This document shows, in pieces, positions 11,067-23,109 of a stretch of DNA of 64,000 nucleotides. Each line of letters starts with the position of its first letter. Within the stretch, counting starts at the first letter, position 1. This stretch comes from Trichosphaerium sp. ATCC 40318 (Eukaryota; Discosea; Flabellinia; Trichosidae): contig JALMLS010000619.1 in the NCBI GenBank assembly GCA_038496445.1, positions 1 through 64,000 on the forward strand, given 5' to 3'. A model generated the notes under the pieces. It saw nothing but the letters and a program-made list of their open reading frames with translations. It ran no database searches and was not told the DNA's origin. The position numbers and the translations under genes are program-made.

Positions 11067-12868
11067 CTATTCGCTGCTACCAAAGAGTACTTTGATGAAA
11101 TCTGTGATTTCTGATGCAATTTTATCTGCTCCAAGGCTTAAAAATAAGCTATCCTAAACGGTAATAGTCAAGATGTAATTCAAAGCACTTTAAAATATTT
11201 ATATGTCAAAAAGAACGTACCAAATTGTTACCAACATTTTTGTACTCATACTTTGTAGAGAGTTTGGAAGAAAAGAATGTCTCTTGCTCCCAAACACGGT
11301 TTGCTACCTCATCAAGCTCTAGAGCATCATTATGAAGGTGTGGTGCCTGTAAGTGGAGGACAGGAATATCCAAAGGCAAAGAGTAAGCGCCATCTAAAAT
11401 TGTTAGTTTTTTTTTTCTGATAGAGATTTAGTCGTGGTACCATTGGTCTTATTCTTGATATTCTCGGCATAGGTTTTCATGAGTTCTAGATTATTAGCAT
11501 CCCAGTTCTTTCCTTGATTAATGACATGCGTCCATATTGGATATAAATCCTCAGGGACGTGCTTGTACAAAAGTTCAAGCTATGGCGAATATCGTTAACG
11601 CCACTCTTCGCTAAGTTCGAGTAAAACAAATGCGTACTTTAAGCAAACCAGCGATTCTTCCCAGTCCGATGACAACAGAAACCTAACGTATTATTAAAAC
11701 GACAAATGATAAACATCTGACTAAAAGGCATACGTGTGCAATGTGACATATACGTTCAGCATATCCAATAAGAGTCTCTGCTTGTTCTTTCATGTCTAAT
11801 AATTTGTTTAAGGCGCAATAGGCCAATTAATATTGAATGCTTAAAATACCTTCATCAAACATTGCCAAAGGCACAGGTTCGAGCTACAGAAAGTAAATAA
11901 AACAACAATAACAATGTCAAAAAAAAAAAACAAGAAAGACATTTCTTCTTAACGTACGAATACTAGGCCATCAACGTTCTTATAGTACTTGTCCTGAAGC
12001 ATAACAGACATTGTTAACAGACTAGCAGATGAGTGACTTGCCACAATGACCTAAACATTGACCATCAATTTGAAAAAATGTTGCTCTACTAAAACAGATA
12101 AACCATACCTTTGTGTCTTTGCTGTTGCGTTCACGTTCAATTAAGGAACGCAAATCATCCATGTTACGAGTAATATCAGTTGCGTTTACCTTATCCGGAA
12201 ATGTTAGTTGCGTGGTCCAAAGGTGAGACGAGAGTGATGGTGATTAGAGCCATACGAAATTTTTTTCAGTTTGTTTTTCAAATACGTACTGTGCCCGAGC
12301 TACGACCGCGTCCAATCTTATTGTATGTACATGTGCGTATACCAGGTTTGTATTTCCTCATTGCACGTTGTAGATTGGCGACTTGGAAAATACCTGCGTT
12401 GAGATTTAATAAATACGTGCGTAAACGGCGTGTTATGCGTGATTACGCAAACTTATGCTATTTAGACGTACTTTGTGTAAACCCAGGACAAACAAATAGC
12501 AATGTGTCGCTGTAGGCGAATTAATATTTGCTAGAGTATTCTTACGCACCTTTCTTTGTTACCGACGCAGTACACTTCGAGTTGTCTATCATTTACAGTC
12601 ACAACCTCTGACGGCCATTCTAGATACACTTTTTCGATCTGCGATACGCCCAAATTGAGCATAAAGCCCACCAGCATAACCGCAATGCATGAGTAAACTA
12701 TTGTTTGAACAAAGGCTCCAATACGCGCATAAATGGATGGCCTGAACACAAACGTAAGAAACTCAACATTTGACGTGGCATGTACGCTGGTTCGCTACGT
12801 TTTTGCTTCTGGGATTGTTCCGTTGCCTTAGCGCCTTCTTTATCCTTGCCTCCCTTGCGCTGTCTCAT
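11067..12868 (-). CDS. Membrane-anchored alpha/beta-hydrolase-like protein
   Basis: Twelve exons, about 430 residues, ATG at 12868 (MRQRKGGKDKEG), stop near 11067. A basic cytosolic N-terminus is followed by one hydrophobic anchor (VYSCIAVMLVGFMLNLGV, about residues 40-58). The lumenal or extracellular part has the alpha/beta-hydrolase pattern: VTVNDRQLEVYC, a LLFVCPGFTQ strand and loop, TCTYNKIGRGRSS (compare YDRAGxGxS), a long helix, then VIVASHSSASLL where the nucleophile elbow should be. The usual G-x-S-x-G reads S-H-S-S-A here, so activity is uncertain although a Ser is kept. The C-terminal LDIPVLHLQAP could hold the acid strand; a clear catalytic His is not obvious. It may be an inactive or divergent hydrolase. 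Confidence 0.6.
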
Positions 12869-13338
12869 TCTTGGTGCTGTGCAAACCTCTTATGGTCAAA
12901 CAAAATCTCAACATTGCAATACATAGTGACTGACATTAATTCTACAGTTGGCGCATTATAGCTTGGGAGAAAACCTGTGACAGTCACTTGTCGAGGTTCA
13001 TAAATAAAACTGGGAGTGTACTCAGTTGCTACCGAACAACGATTAGATTTAGTAAACAATCAAGGTCTAAAAACGTTGTTGTATTTTCTCACAGGACTGT
13101 CAATGCATACATGTAGATTTTCGTAACGCTTTTAAAACGAATACTGTTGATGAAACGTGCAAGCTGAGAATTGTTGTTTTTATTTATAAACACATGTAAC
13201 TTGTATGCTGTTTTGGCTAGTAAAAACAACATCAAGTGTCGCGCTAGAGTCACTAGACATTGATGCCTTGCCTCCCAAAGCTTGTCCAGTTAAGTGAATT
13301 GCGAATGAGTAGGATTGAGGAAAGATAGGTTCTGACAT
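12865..13338 (-). CDS. Short unknown protein, splicing unresolved
   Basis: ATG at 13338 opens a clear 50-codon frame (MSEPIFPQSYSFAIHLTGQ, ...SSATLDVVFTSQNS) only 12 bases after the stop of the upstream gene. A second open block at 12865-13059 (TEYTPSFIYEPRQVTVTGF) may be its last exon, but I found no intron that joins the two without a stop. The block's stop TGA overlaps the ATG of the next gene (ATGA). I do not recognise a family. The first exon is more believable than the second. Confidence 0.35.
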
Positions 13339-13349
13339 GGATAGTTTTC

Positions 13350-16205
13350 TCACTCAGATTTTTCTGATCTTTTTCCAGTTATCCATTTTAGCGTAATAGT
13401 GAGTTCGCCACTCTTGATCTAGATGACAAACAAAGTTAATCCCATTTGGTTTTCTTGCTAAAATATATTTTTAATGCGTACTGGTTTTTTCTTCTTAGCA
13501 CGTTTATTTGGATCTGATAGTTTAAGAATACATTCAATTGGTCCTTCTCCAGTTTGCTTCTCAATGATATCTGATACACTGAGCACAGCTTCTCCCATAA
13601 ATGGTTCCGCACCAAATCTATTCCAACAATGGCAAACGGTATTCACTGTGTCACCACTTGCACATTCTCTAAATAAAAAACCACAAATTAGTCATTCTCG
13701 CATAAAACAAAGAGAAGCTAGCTTCTTTACTTTCAAACAACAAACAATACAGTTTGAAGAGAAGAAATACATTTTAGTGCTAGAAAGAATACGTACATTT
13801 CAATGTTAAGCTTAGTCCATTTAGGATTTAAGGTTTTTTTCTTGTGAGTGGTTTGTGCTCCGTCAATCTCGTTACCATCTTGTTCAAATACAATATAAGG
13901 GTTGCTTGATCTCTCTATAGAACAGATTAATACATTGTCACTTTAATATAAAAACAGGCGTACTATCACAAGCAATCAAGCTTTTTCCAATTATTTTTGA
14001 TATAACCAATTTTCCTTTTTGTTCTTCTTCAACTTTCTGAATACTGTTTGGACTTGATCCTTCGGTTTTAGCTTTTGTGTTTGTATTTAAACCGAAGCTT
14101 ATGACATCGTCAAGATTGTTTGATACCTTGGATGTCTCAGTTAAAAACAATATAAAGTAAAATTTTGAAATGTTATTTTTGTTAACTCTTTGGCGTACTG
14201 TCACATCCTTTAGTTTTCGGCTTTCTTTTATGAAGGGATCCATATGATTTATGTCATTACAGTAGAACATTACTTTGTTTTCACAACTCCATTCTTTTCG
14301 AAGTTTATTAATGAGGTCTACTTTTTCTGTAATTTCTTCCGCATCTTCACCCTCATCGTCATCTTTTCCAGGAGCACCTTTAACAACCCATTAGTAAACA
14401 CCCTTAAACAGAAGCAAAAATTATTATGAATGCGTGTGTACCAATATAAACAAGAAACCATAAATTTCTACAAGCAAACTTGGTTAGAAAAAAAAACAAA
14501 TAACAAAAACAGTCCGTGTTCTTTTTTTTTTTTGGTTACTTATCACAGTCTGCAATAATTTTATGGTTTTCTTCAAGTAAAGCATCTGCCCATTCAAATG
14601 CACCTACTAAGTGTTAACTACCAGCCTCAAAAATCAATGCTAAGTGTTTTCTTACTTTCATACTCGTCATTGCTGTCCTCACAATCAATCCAACATGCTA
14701 CAACTACACCCTTGTTTTGAATTTTGCGAATGGCTTCCTTTATTCAAGATTAACTTTATCACGTGATATTTTACTTGACCAAAGTGGATGAGTACGTACT
14801 CCAATTTCATCACCATAACAGTCTCCTATCCATACAAGCGTTGTGCATTGACAATAGCTAACACGCGATTATTAAAATGTCATACCAAAACACAATGCGA
14901 ACGCACGTTAAAAGGCAGTTTTCAAGTGATGTTGCACAAGTATTTGGGTGCTCAGAACAACTATCGTCCTCTCTTAAACAGTTGTTTATTTCTTCAACTT
15001 TGGATTCCTCAGTGTACACCATCACAGGTACCTAGACTTGGTCAACTATGCGCACGCAGATTTTTGAGTGTTTTTAAATTCACCTGGATGTCTTCAGTAA
15101 AGAGGTTTTGTATTAAATCCTTGTAAGCATCTGTTTCATCTATTCCACCCTTAACTTTTTGATGGTTTGGGTTACAGATAATCCTCTTTAAAAGCAGTTG
15201 GTACGAGAAACTCAGATTATCACGTACCCAACTCCACATACTGGATGCGCTTTTAACGAATGTGCGATGGGCCATAAAATCGGTCCACACCTAATACGTA
15301 CTGTGGGTATGGAACAGAAGAAACCAAAAAAAAAAAAAAAGTAAAAAAAAGAAAAAGCAAACGCACCTCTTGGAAGCTTCTACGCTGTACAATCAGCACA
15401 TTGTGTATCTCACTCGTAATCCTCTCGATTATTTCATCTTTGATAGGCCGTGGTTAGTGCGTAGTTGTAAATTGTTGATTTCTCACCATTATTTTCTGGG
15501 TTCGCATCAAGCCACGTAACCAGGCTAGTTGGAGTTACAAAATCACAAAAAAATACGAGTTGGTGTACTGAAGGTTCTTGCGGTCTGACATTATCTTCAC
15601 TACTCCATTTTCTTTATCCACTAGCCGTCTTTAGAGAAAAGAGCAACAAGCAGTTAAACCGTACTCAACATATCCTCAACGTCATCACGTGGCGTTTTTG
15701 CGGTCATCTGGTCCAAAACGGAAACCCCATATTTAGGTAAAGCACCCATCGCTTCACACAATCTCGCGTCTATGCGCTAATATCAAGTTAGTTTGTGAAG
15801 CACTGTTTATTGCGTCGTACCACAAAAGTCTCTTTCATAGAGTGAAAAGGGAAAACCCCTGCTGTAAAGTTCTTATTAAACCTGTCGATATACTCAACAG
15901 CATCTTTACAGAGTTTCAAGAGTGTTTTCAAACATTCAAGTGCCTTTTCATCTTCAAGCGCCTTTTGGTGCTCTGGCTCTGTTGTAGCGTTAATATAGAG
16001 GTTGGGAAAGCCAAAAATAAAATTATATCAAAGCAAAATCTTGGTTCAACGCACGTGACAAAACAGTGTCTAAATCTGCCAATCGGCTCAACAAACGAGC
16101 ACATAGCTTATGGTTGACTGTTACGCCCTCATTTGTTTTTTCGCCATTATGAATCCACTTGTGTATCCTTTTAATAGTGTCAATAGCTTCACTACGCTCT
16201 GCCAT
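13350..16205 (-). CDS. Helical-bundle/C2 protein A (tandem paralogue)
   Basis: ATG at 16205 (MAERSEAIDTIKRIHKW), stop TGA at 13350-13352, about 15 exons, about 650-700 residues. Residues about 1-120 look all-helical with the pattern of the Cbl-N/MLKL/RPW8-type four-helix bundle: NHKLCARLLSRLADLD, LLKLCKDAVEYIDRFNK, then KETFV-RIDARLCEAMGAL. The middle has two alternating strand/helix blocks (VPVMVYTEESK, CTTLVWIGDC, AIRKIQNKGVVVACW, KVMFYCNDI) that I cannot name. The C-terminus is a full C2 domain: KGKLVISKIIGKSLIACD, NPYIVFEQDG, KKKTLNPKW, WNRFG, SGELTITLKWITG. A membrane-acting role is inferred from the C2 and bundle. It is a clear paralogue of the gene at 17497-20447 with the same exon plan. 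Confidence 0.65.
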
Positions 16206-17496
16206 GATGGTAAGGCTTGTAAAAAAATGTTTATGAAAGTTCTGGACCAGCCGAGCCGTTATTTTAATTCTTTGCTGAAACCAACAGCGTTTCAAAACCC
16301 CTATTGTGTAGCGCGTTGTCCGAAGTTATACCTCAAACGAAACTGTATGCCAAAAATGTGAATAGAACGTGGCGTTTTTCGTCCACTTCAAATAACCTTT
16401 TTTTTTGTCTGTTTTCACAAATTTATTGGAAAAACGTCTACACAATGAAGTCATAGCGTCACAGTATGGCTTGACCGTAGTTTGGACGTTTTGTTAAATA
16501 GCTCGAACAGACACTGCTATTATCGCCCCATTATTTACAAGCGACCTTTGTATAAGTGACGCAACAAGGTTTTGATTTTTTTTTGGGAGTTCAATCTTAT
16601 TGTGAATATCCTGAAAGAAAACAACGCGTTTTATGTTGTAATTTGTTTGTCAGCGCGCATACACAACATTTCCGTGTTCAAGAATAAATCTGTTTATTTC
16701 GAAAAGTTGGAGTAACAATAGAATTCGGCCTGGAGCCCTTCTAAATACTCTGAATGTACTTCTTATGCGTATTTATGTGTATCAGCGTACATAAAAGCGG
16801 TTTAGATACAGCTGTTAAGAGTGTTCAACAAAATAATCAACTCAATGTTCTCCAACTCCAATAGTAGTTGCGCATTAGTTACACCAGTCGGTAAGGCTAT
16901 GCTGTGACAGGTTTTAATGTAGACTACATATTACTACGCTTAAAGTGAACCAATTTGAAACAAAATTGGTACCAACCGAATCACCACAGACAGGGCTACA
17001 GGCATGTCAATGTTTTAGGTGTATCAAAGAAAACGGATCTGCGCTAGTAAAAAGTGTGTAAAAATTCTGAACTACTCTCAATGCCTAAAATTTGTATTGG
17101 ATGCTCCACAGCTATGTAATGACCCCTTTGAATAAATAACTGACAAGAAAGTAACCTGGTAGCCATAGCTTTTTGCGAAAAATCCTTTACGGCTTGTATT
17201 ACTCCAACTCTATTTGCAGCCAACCTAAAGCAAGGGGTTGTTCATTATGGGTCATTATTCTCATTATTTTCCTTATTTTTAATAGTACCAACATACAATG
17301 ATGTTCGGTTCATGAACAGCCTTTACCCCTTGACGAGGGCAGTAATATTTGTGTTGAAGTGCTGGCGCACAATGCAGTGATTATTAAGCCGATAGCATCA
17401 GCGTCAGCCAATCAAAACCATTTCAGAAATAGAGGAACATGTTTGATTTCAGCTCAATTTACAATGTACAATAAAATGTACAAGTTTAATCAAGAT
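16206..17496. other. Spacer with diverged dispersed repeat (copy A)
   Basis: No gene is evident in this 1.3 kb. Two blocks, about 16601-16712 and 17066-17180, match a stretch at about 23110-23300, for example CAAGAATAAATCT, GGTCTCAATGCCTAAAAT-like and ATAAATAACTGACAAGAAAGTAAC. The shared blocks lie in the same order, with extra sequence between them here. Confidence 0.55.
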
Positions 17497-20447
17497 TCAT
17501 TCATCTCCATCAGTTATCCATTTTATTGTAACAGTGAGTTCGCCACTCTTGATCTAGATGACAAACAAAGTTAATCCCATTTGGTTTTCTTGCTAAAATA
17601 TATTTTTAATGCGTACTGGTTTTTTCTTCTTAGCGCGTTTATTTGGATCTGATAGTTTAAGAATACATTCAATTGGTTTACCATTCTTCTGCTTCATAGT
17701 GATATCTCTCGATACTACAATCTCAGCTTCTCCCATAAATACCTCTCCTCCAAATCTATTCCAGTCCCAACAAACAATATTCACAGTATTGTCAGTTTTA
17801 CAAGGTCTTTGGTAACAATCAGCTCAAAAACAACCATGCTCTCATAAAAAAAAAAAAAAGAAGGTTCAATGCTGAATGCTTTTTTCTGACAGGAACAACA
17901 AAAAGGGCGATACGGTTAAATCATGTTAACACAAGATTTTCTTTAAAAATTAGTGTTCATGGTCAATAGCAAAAAGTAAGGTTAGAAAGAATACGTACAT
18001 TTCAATGTTAAGCTTAGTCCATTTAGGATTTAAGGTTTTTTTCTTGTGAGTGGTTCGTGCTCCTTCAATCTCCTTACCATCTTGTTCAAATGCAACAAAA
18101 GGATCACTTGTTTTCCCTTATACAATGTGAAAAAAAAGATAAGAAGATGTCTTGTTAAGAGGCCTAAAAGCCTCAAAACAGTTCAAACTTTAGCGGTAAC
18201 ATACTATCACAAACAATCAAGCTTTTTCCAATTATTTTTGTTATCACCAATTTCCCTTTGGCTGCCTCAATTTTCTTTTTCGTTTTTGTAATTGCTCCAT
18301 ATTTTACAACATCGTCAAGGTTATCTGTTGCCTTAGGATGGTTCAGGTTTAAACATTACCTCCTTAATGTTCGTACCGTAACATCATTAAGTTTGAGGCA
18401 TTCCTCAACATAAGGTGCCAAAAACTTGCTGTCGCTGCTATAGAACATTATTTTGTTCTTCCACACCCATTTTCCTCGTATGTCGTCTACAAGGTTTAAC
18501 TTCTCTTCAATCTCATATTCTTTTTCAGAAGTGTCTAAACAAGTTTAGTGACTAGCGTAATAACCAAAGAAAGTTTGAACACGTGTGTACCAATATGGAC
18601 AACAATACGTATTCTACTAAACAACTGAATTAGAAAAACTGATGAGAACGGAATGGAACGAATAAGAAAATATAAAGAAAACATTTCTGTATTTGTTTAT
18701 TTCGTACTCATCATATTTTGCAATAGTTTCACAGTTTGCTTCAAGTACACCCTGAGCCCATGCATACGCATCTATGAAAATGTCAAGTTGTGTCAGTGTC
18801 ATAGAACTTGTGGTGATTTAAACCAACAACAACAAGTTAACAACGATTCTAATTTCCTATTGTAATGACTGCATACTCTCATATTCTTGCTCTCCGTCAT
18901 CGTCATCGTCGTCTTTAGAATCACTACTCCAACGCATAACCATAACGCCACGGTTTTGAATCTTGCGAATCGCTTTCTTTAAACAGATAAATCAACTTTA
19001 CAAATTGCAACTTAATTTAACATACTTGGACATCATCATCATCTGAGTCTCCTATCCACAAAAGGGTTGCACAACCACAATACCTAAGTTGCTGTTATTT
19101 CATCGTCGTTCTACGAAAAGATACGCACTTGACAATGCAACTCTCAAGCGATGTTGCACCAGTATTTGGGTGCTCAGAACAACTAGCATCCGTTCTCAAG
19201 CATTTATTTACTCCCTTAATATTGGCTTTCGAGGTGTACACCATCACTGGTACCTAGACTTTTGTCAACCAAGAAACGATGCAACAGAAGTAATGAATAC
19301 ATACTTGGATACTTTGCAGTGAAAACTGTTTTAAAAGAAACTTGTAAGCATCCACTACATCTTTACCATCCTTTTCTTTTGGATGGCTTGTGTTGCAAAT
19401 AACACGCTTAAAAAAGTTTAGAAAAGAATGAGCTACAACATGTGTTATACCCAACGCCATGGAGCTGACCTCTCCATGGAAATAGCTCGATTCGCCATGA
19501 TGTCCGCAAAGACCTGGAAAAATGCTTATTGGGGAGGAAAATACCAAGCGAATGAAGTACTTCTTTATAGCAAGTACGCTGTACAACAATCAGCTGCTTC
19601 TCTTCATCTGTCATCTTTTTTATGATAGCAGCTTTTTTGTTATTACATTAACTTATTGCAGGGATAACATTGCAAAGCACCGAAAAAAAGTCATTGCTTA
19701 CCATTATTTTGTGGGTTTGCATCAAGCCACGTGATCATTCTGAGAAAAATAAAATTACTCAACTGCTAAAACAAAATTATGTGTTTGCTGTACTTTAGGC
19801 TATCGTCGTGTCTCATCATCGCTATTGCTCCGTGTTTATCATGCACTAGGGAATGATTTAAAGGAATAGGTAGGTAGTTACCAAAGCGAGCGTACTCAGC
19901 ACGTTTTGGAGTTGATCACGTGTTGTTTCCCTAGACGTAGGTTCTAAATTGAGGGAACCCAACAGAGTCAAGTCGCCTACCACAGCAGATATTCGTCTAT
20001 CAATTTCCTAAACTCGATTGTTAGCGCCTGAAATGGAGGCCGCAGTAGAAACCGATATCATTTCGTACCATAAAGTCATCTGAAGCCGTTTGAAATGAGA
20101 ACATGCGCCCAATATTGTAATTTGTTGTAAACTGTTCAATATACTTGCGCGCATCACTGCAGGTTTCAACGAGTGCTTTAACGCAACTCAAAAACTTCTT
20201 ATCGCTTATAGTCTTTTTATGGCTTGGTTCTATAAACGTAGTTAATACAAAGGCGTTTTAAGCATAAATTAACGATTTTAAAACACAAGTTCAACGCACG
20301 TGACAAAATGCGGTCTAAACCTGCTAATCGGTTTGTAAGACGCTTACATAGCTCCTCGTTATTCTTTACGCGGTCGCGGGCTTCTGAAACGCCAGTAATA
20401 GCGCTGTGTATCTTTTCATAAGCGTCGAGTTGTCCAGGCTTTGCCAT
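17497..20447 (-). CDS. Helical-bundle/C2 protein B (tandem paralogue)
   Basis: ATG at 20447 (MAKPGQLDAYEKIHS), stop TGA at 17497-17499. Same architecture and splice sites as the gene at 13350-16205: N-terminal bundle (ELCKRLTNRLAGLDRIL, LVETCSDARKYIEQF, FMEIDRRISAVVGDL), middle blocks (VPVMVYTSK, ATLLWIGDSDDDD, AIRKIQNRGVMVM), C-terminal C2 (GKLVITKIIGKSLIVCD, FVAFEQDGKEIEG, WDWNRFGGEVFMG, SGELTVTIKWIT). The acidic run DSKDDDDDDGEQ is specific to this copy. One intron, just before the TDNTVNIVC exon, is unusually long (about 190 nt). The last intron and flanking exon are almost identical to copy A although the N-termini differ strongly, which suggests gene conversion or selection at the 3' end. 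Confidence 0.65.
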
Positions 20448-20761
20448 GGTTGTATTGCTGAATTAAAAATAAAGTTGTCCACTTGTGATCTAATTGTTTT
20501 TATGAGCCGTTTTTTCTATTCGATTTTTTTGTAATCTTTAGAAGCTGCACGAATACAAGCTTCTTTTCCTGATACAGGTTTGTTCTATTCTGTTCTTGAT
20601 ATGATCACTGACATCGGTAAATCACCACAGTGATGTTGCGTTTGCTGAATTGACCGTAAACATGTGCGTGCTTAAAAGTAAAATGTTTTTCTGAGGGTAA
20701 ATAAATAAATCTTTTATTAACATGCTCGCATGTTCTAATACATATGCGCAAACGCAAAATA

Positions 20762-22553
20762 CTAAGCGAATACAGTATCCATATATTTAACAAATCGGCT
20801 CGCATAAAAGTGAGGATTCACTGTCGACATTTTTGTCTAAAAACAAAATAGTCAGAAAAAAAAAAAGAACTGGTTGAAGATCTTTGAGTTACGTACCCCT
20901 GAACGATCTATAAACACTGTCTTAGCAACATGTGTAAATTTCTTTGTCTTATTATAATATTGTAGAATATCTATAACCCCAACGTAATACAACTCGCTCT
21001 TATCTTCAGAGTAAACTAAAAAAGAAAAAAGTCAAAACAAGAACCAACAAAATCACGTTTCTGCCTAATAACGTACATGTTGTATGGCTTTTTGATTCCC
21101 TTCTGGATCTACGTTTCTTCTTTTTGTTGACTTTCAATGTACTCGATTTATGACGCTTCTTATCCTTCTTATCCTTCTTATGTCCGGATGATTTTCTAGA
21201 AGTCTTTGACTTCATAGATGCTCTTGATGACTTCGAAATAAGACTACGTTGTGAGCTTTGTCTATCGCTTAATTTCTTCTTTTTTGGATCACAAATACCA
21301 ACAAGCAAACTAAGCACGTGATTAATTAATACATCAATGACAGGTAACAATAAAAACTTGAGATAGCGCACCTGTAATCTATCAAGTAGTGTTTATCAAG
21401 CAACTACAAACACTCATTAGTACGTGGTTCGATAATAAAGTTTGTGTTGCTCTAACGTACAGCTGCATCATGTTGAAGCTGAGTCAATATCTCATTGCGT
21501 TTGCTAGCACCCACATTTAACTTTCTACCTGCACCCTCAAAGTCAAGATCAAGTTTAGTGTGCTTAGGATCTCCAAGTTTTGTTTTATCTTTAGTAATTC
21601 TATTAATCCTTGAACCCTTCGTTCACAACATAAGCAAATACCGATAGGTAACGATAAAACCAACAACTTACCTTGAGATCATATACAGCGTCTAATGGAG
21701 TTCCATTTGGAAATATATTATTAATAATAGTGCAATACATTGCCTCTTCTCCAAACATCATTTTAAAGCAAATAAAGAACTTGTTAATGAACGACATTGG
21801 ATACTGTTTAAAGTGCTAAAGCGATTGAAATATTAGTAACTCATGTAAACAAAGGGAAACAGTGTACTTACATCGCATAAGTCGTCTGTCAAGTTATTTA
21901 AAACACGTCTTTCATGTTTATCAAGAGTTTTAAGTATGTACTTGCGATCTGAGCTGAACATGAACATAGCCCCTCCCTTTGCTGTTGATCCTTTAAATGT
22001 GTACTTCTCTGTCTGTGACCACGATTTCTAAGGGAGATAAGCCTTTACTTCACTGAAAGATGAGTCACAAAAAAAAACACAAAAAAGATCGTCTAAGCGA
22101 TTGCAATGGTCGAGAAAATAGCTCAACGCGAGTTATGAGTGGTTTTGATGATTAAATATTAAAGTAGTGCATTACGAAAATAAAATGTGAAAAGTGATTA
22201 AAGAGTGCGCGTTTTGCTTTGAGTGTAACTTCCTACGCACCAAAAAGGTTTTAACGTTAAGACCAGACATCTCTCGCAATTGTCGGTACTTATTTGGTCT
22301 GTAGTCTTTACAGGTTGCTTTTTGCGCCCCTGAACTTCTACAAACGATAGTTAGTTAATTAGACAATAAATTAAGTGCTTACCCATCTAAATGAAATAAA
22401 GTACTTTCTACTGGAGCTGTAGGCGCTGACGAAACCTATATAATAAGTAATTATCTTATTGTAAGGAACATTTCTTTCTAGTCGTACAGCAAGGTGAAGG
22501 AATGCTATAACAGCTTCTTCTTTTGTTCTAGGTTGAGGTGATGTGGTTTCCAT
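20762..22553 (-). CDS. Phosphatidylinositol phosphate kinase (PIPK domain)
   Basis: Ten exons, about 430 residues, ATG at 22553 (METTSPQPRTKEE), stop near 20762. Family marks in order: YRQLREMSGLNVKTFL; a glycine-rich loop region and lysine strand (GSTAKGGAMFMFSSDRKYILKTL); YPMSFINKFF; the YDLKGSRINR motif; LIDYSLLVGI; YYVGVIDILQYYNKTKK; and a final VNPHFYASRFVKYM. The enzyme phosphorylates phosphoinositides at membranes; which position cannot be told from this reading. Unlike usual PIPKs a Lys/Ser/Arg-rich insert of about 70 residues (encoded about 21085-21290) sits after LLVGI, likely disordered and basic, possibly for membrane contact. No N-terminal MORN or FYVE domain is seen, so it is compact. 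Confidence 0.88.
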
Positions 22554-22947
22554 TCGTCGTTAATGGTGTTATGTGAGAGAAAAGCAAAACTTAACAAAAA
22601 ACTAGCATTCGCTAAAAGTAAACCGTACCTTAATAAATTAGGTAAAGTTTGCCCCAACAAGCTTCACTGGTCTCTAAAATAGGTACAGGTGACATTTTTT
22701 ATGCAGTTTACAAGCGAAAGAGGGGAATTATTCACGGAACACTTTTACATTAGCTAATGCAAAAAAAGAGCACCCACTAAGCGTATACATCAAATATGAA
22801 AAAGATTCAGCGAAGATTTGTATTAAAATGACGATAAATCAACATATGTTGTGCGGTTTGAATACGTTTTAGGACCGTAAGTCGTTCGTTGTTTGGAAGC
22901 TTATGCTTTCCTTCTTGTGGATTACCATGCAAAAGAGCCTCATTGCA

Positions 22948-23056
22948 GGGGCAGCACAGTTTTTGTGTAATTTGTACAATTTGTACAATTTGCCGAATTG
23001 CCTAAAATTGCAGAATTTGACAAATTGTAAACTTTGTGCAAAAACTGTGCTGGCCC
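22948..23056. mobile_element. Foldback (MITE-like) element
   Basis: The left arm starts GGGCAGCACAGTTTTTGTG and the right arm ends GCACAAAAACTGTGCTGGCCC read on the other strand; the two halves pair imperfectly along nearly the whole 109 bases, including AATTTGTACAATTTG-like inner parts. No coding capacity. The pattern fits a short non-autonomous foldback or an old palindrome. Confidence 0.6.
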
Positions 23057-23109
23057 GCAAACTATGACGGTGAAAGTAGTAATATAAGTTGTAGAAGCGT
23101 ATTTTTTCG

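Noticed and set aside
12180..12515. Plus-strand frame of 111 residues
   Set aside because: Shadow of hydrolase exons on the other strand.
21006..21371. Minus frame suggesting a separate Lys/Ser-rich membrane protein
   Set aside because: Part is intron read-through; splicing shows it is an exon of the PIP kinase.
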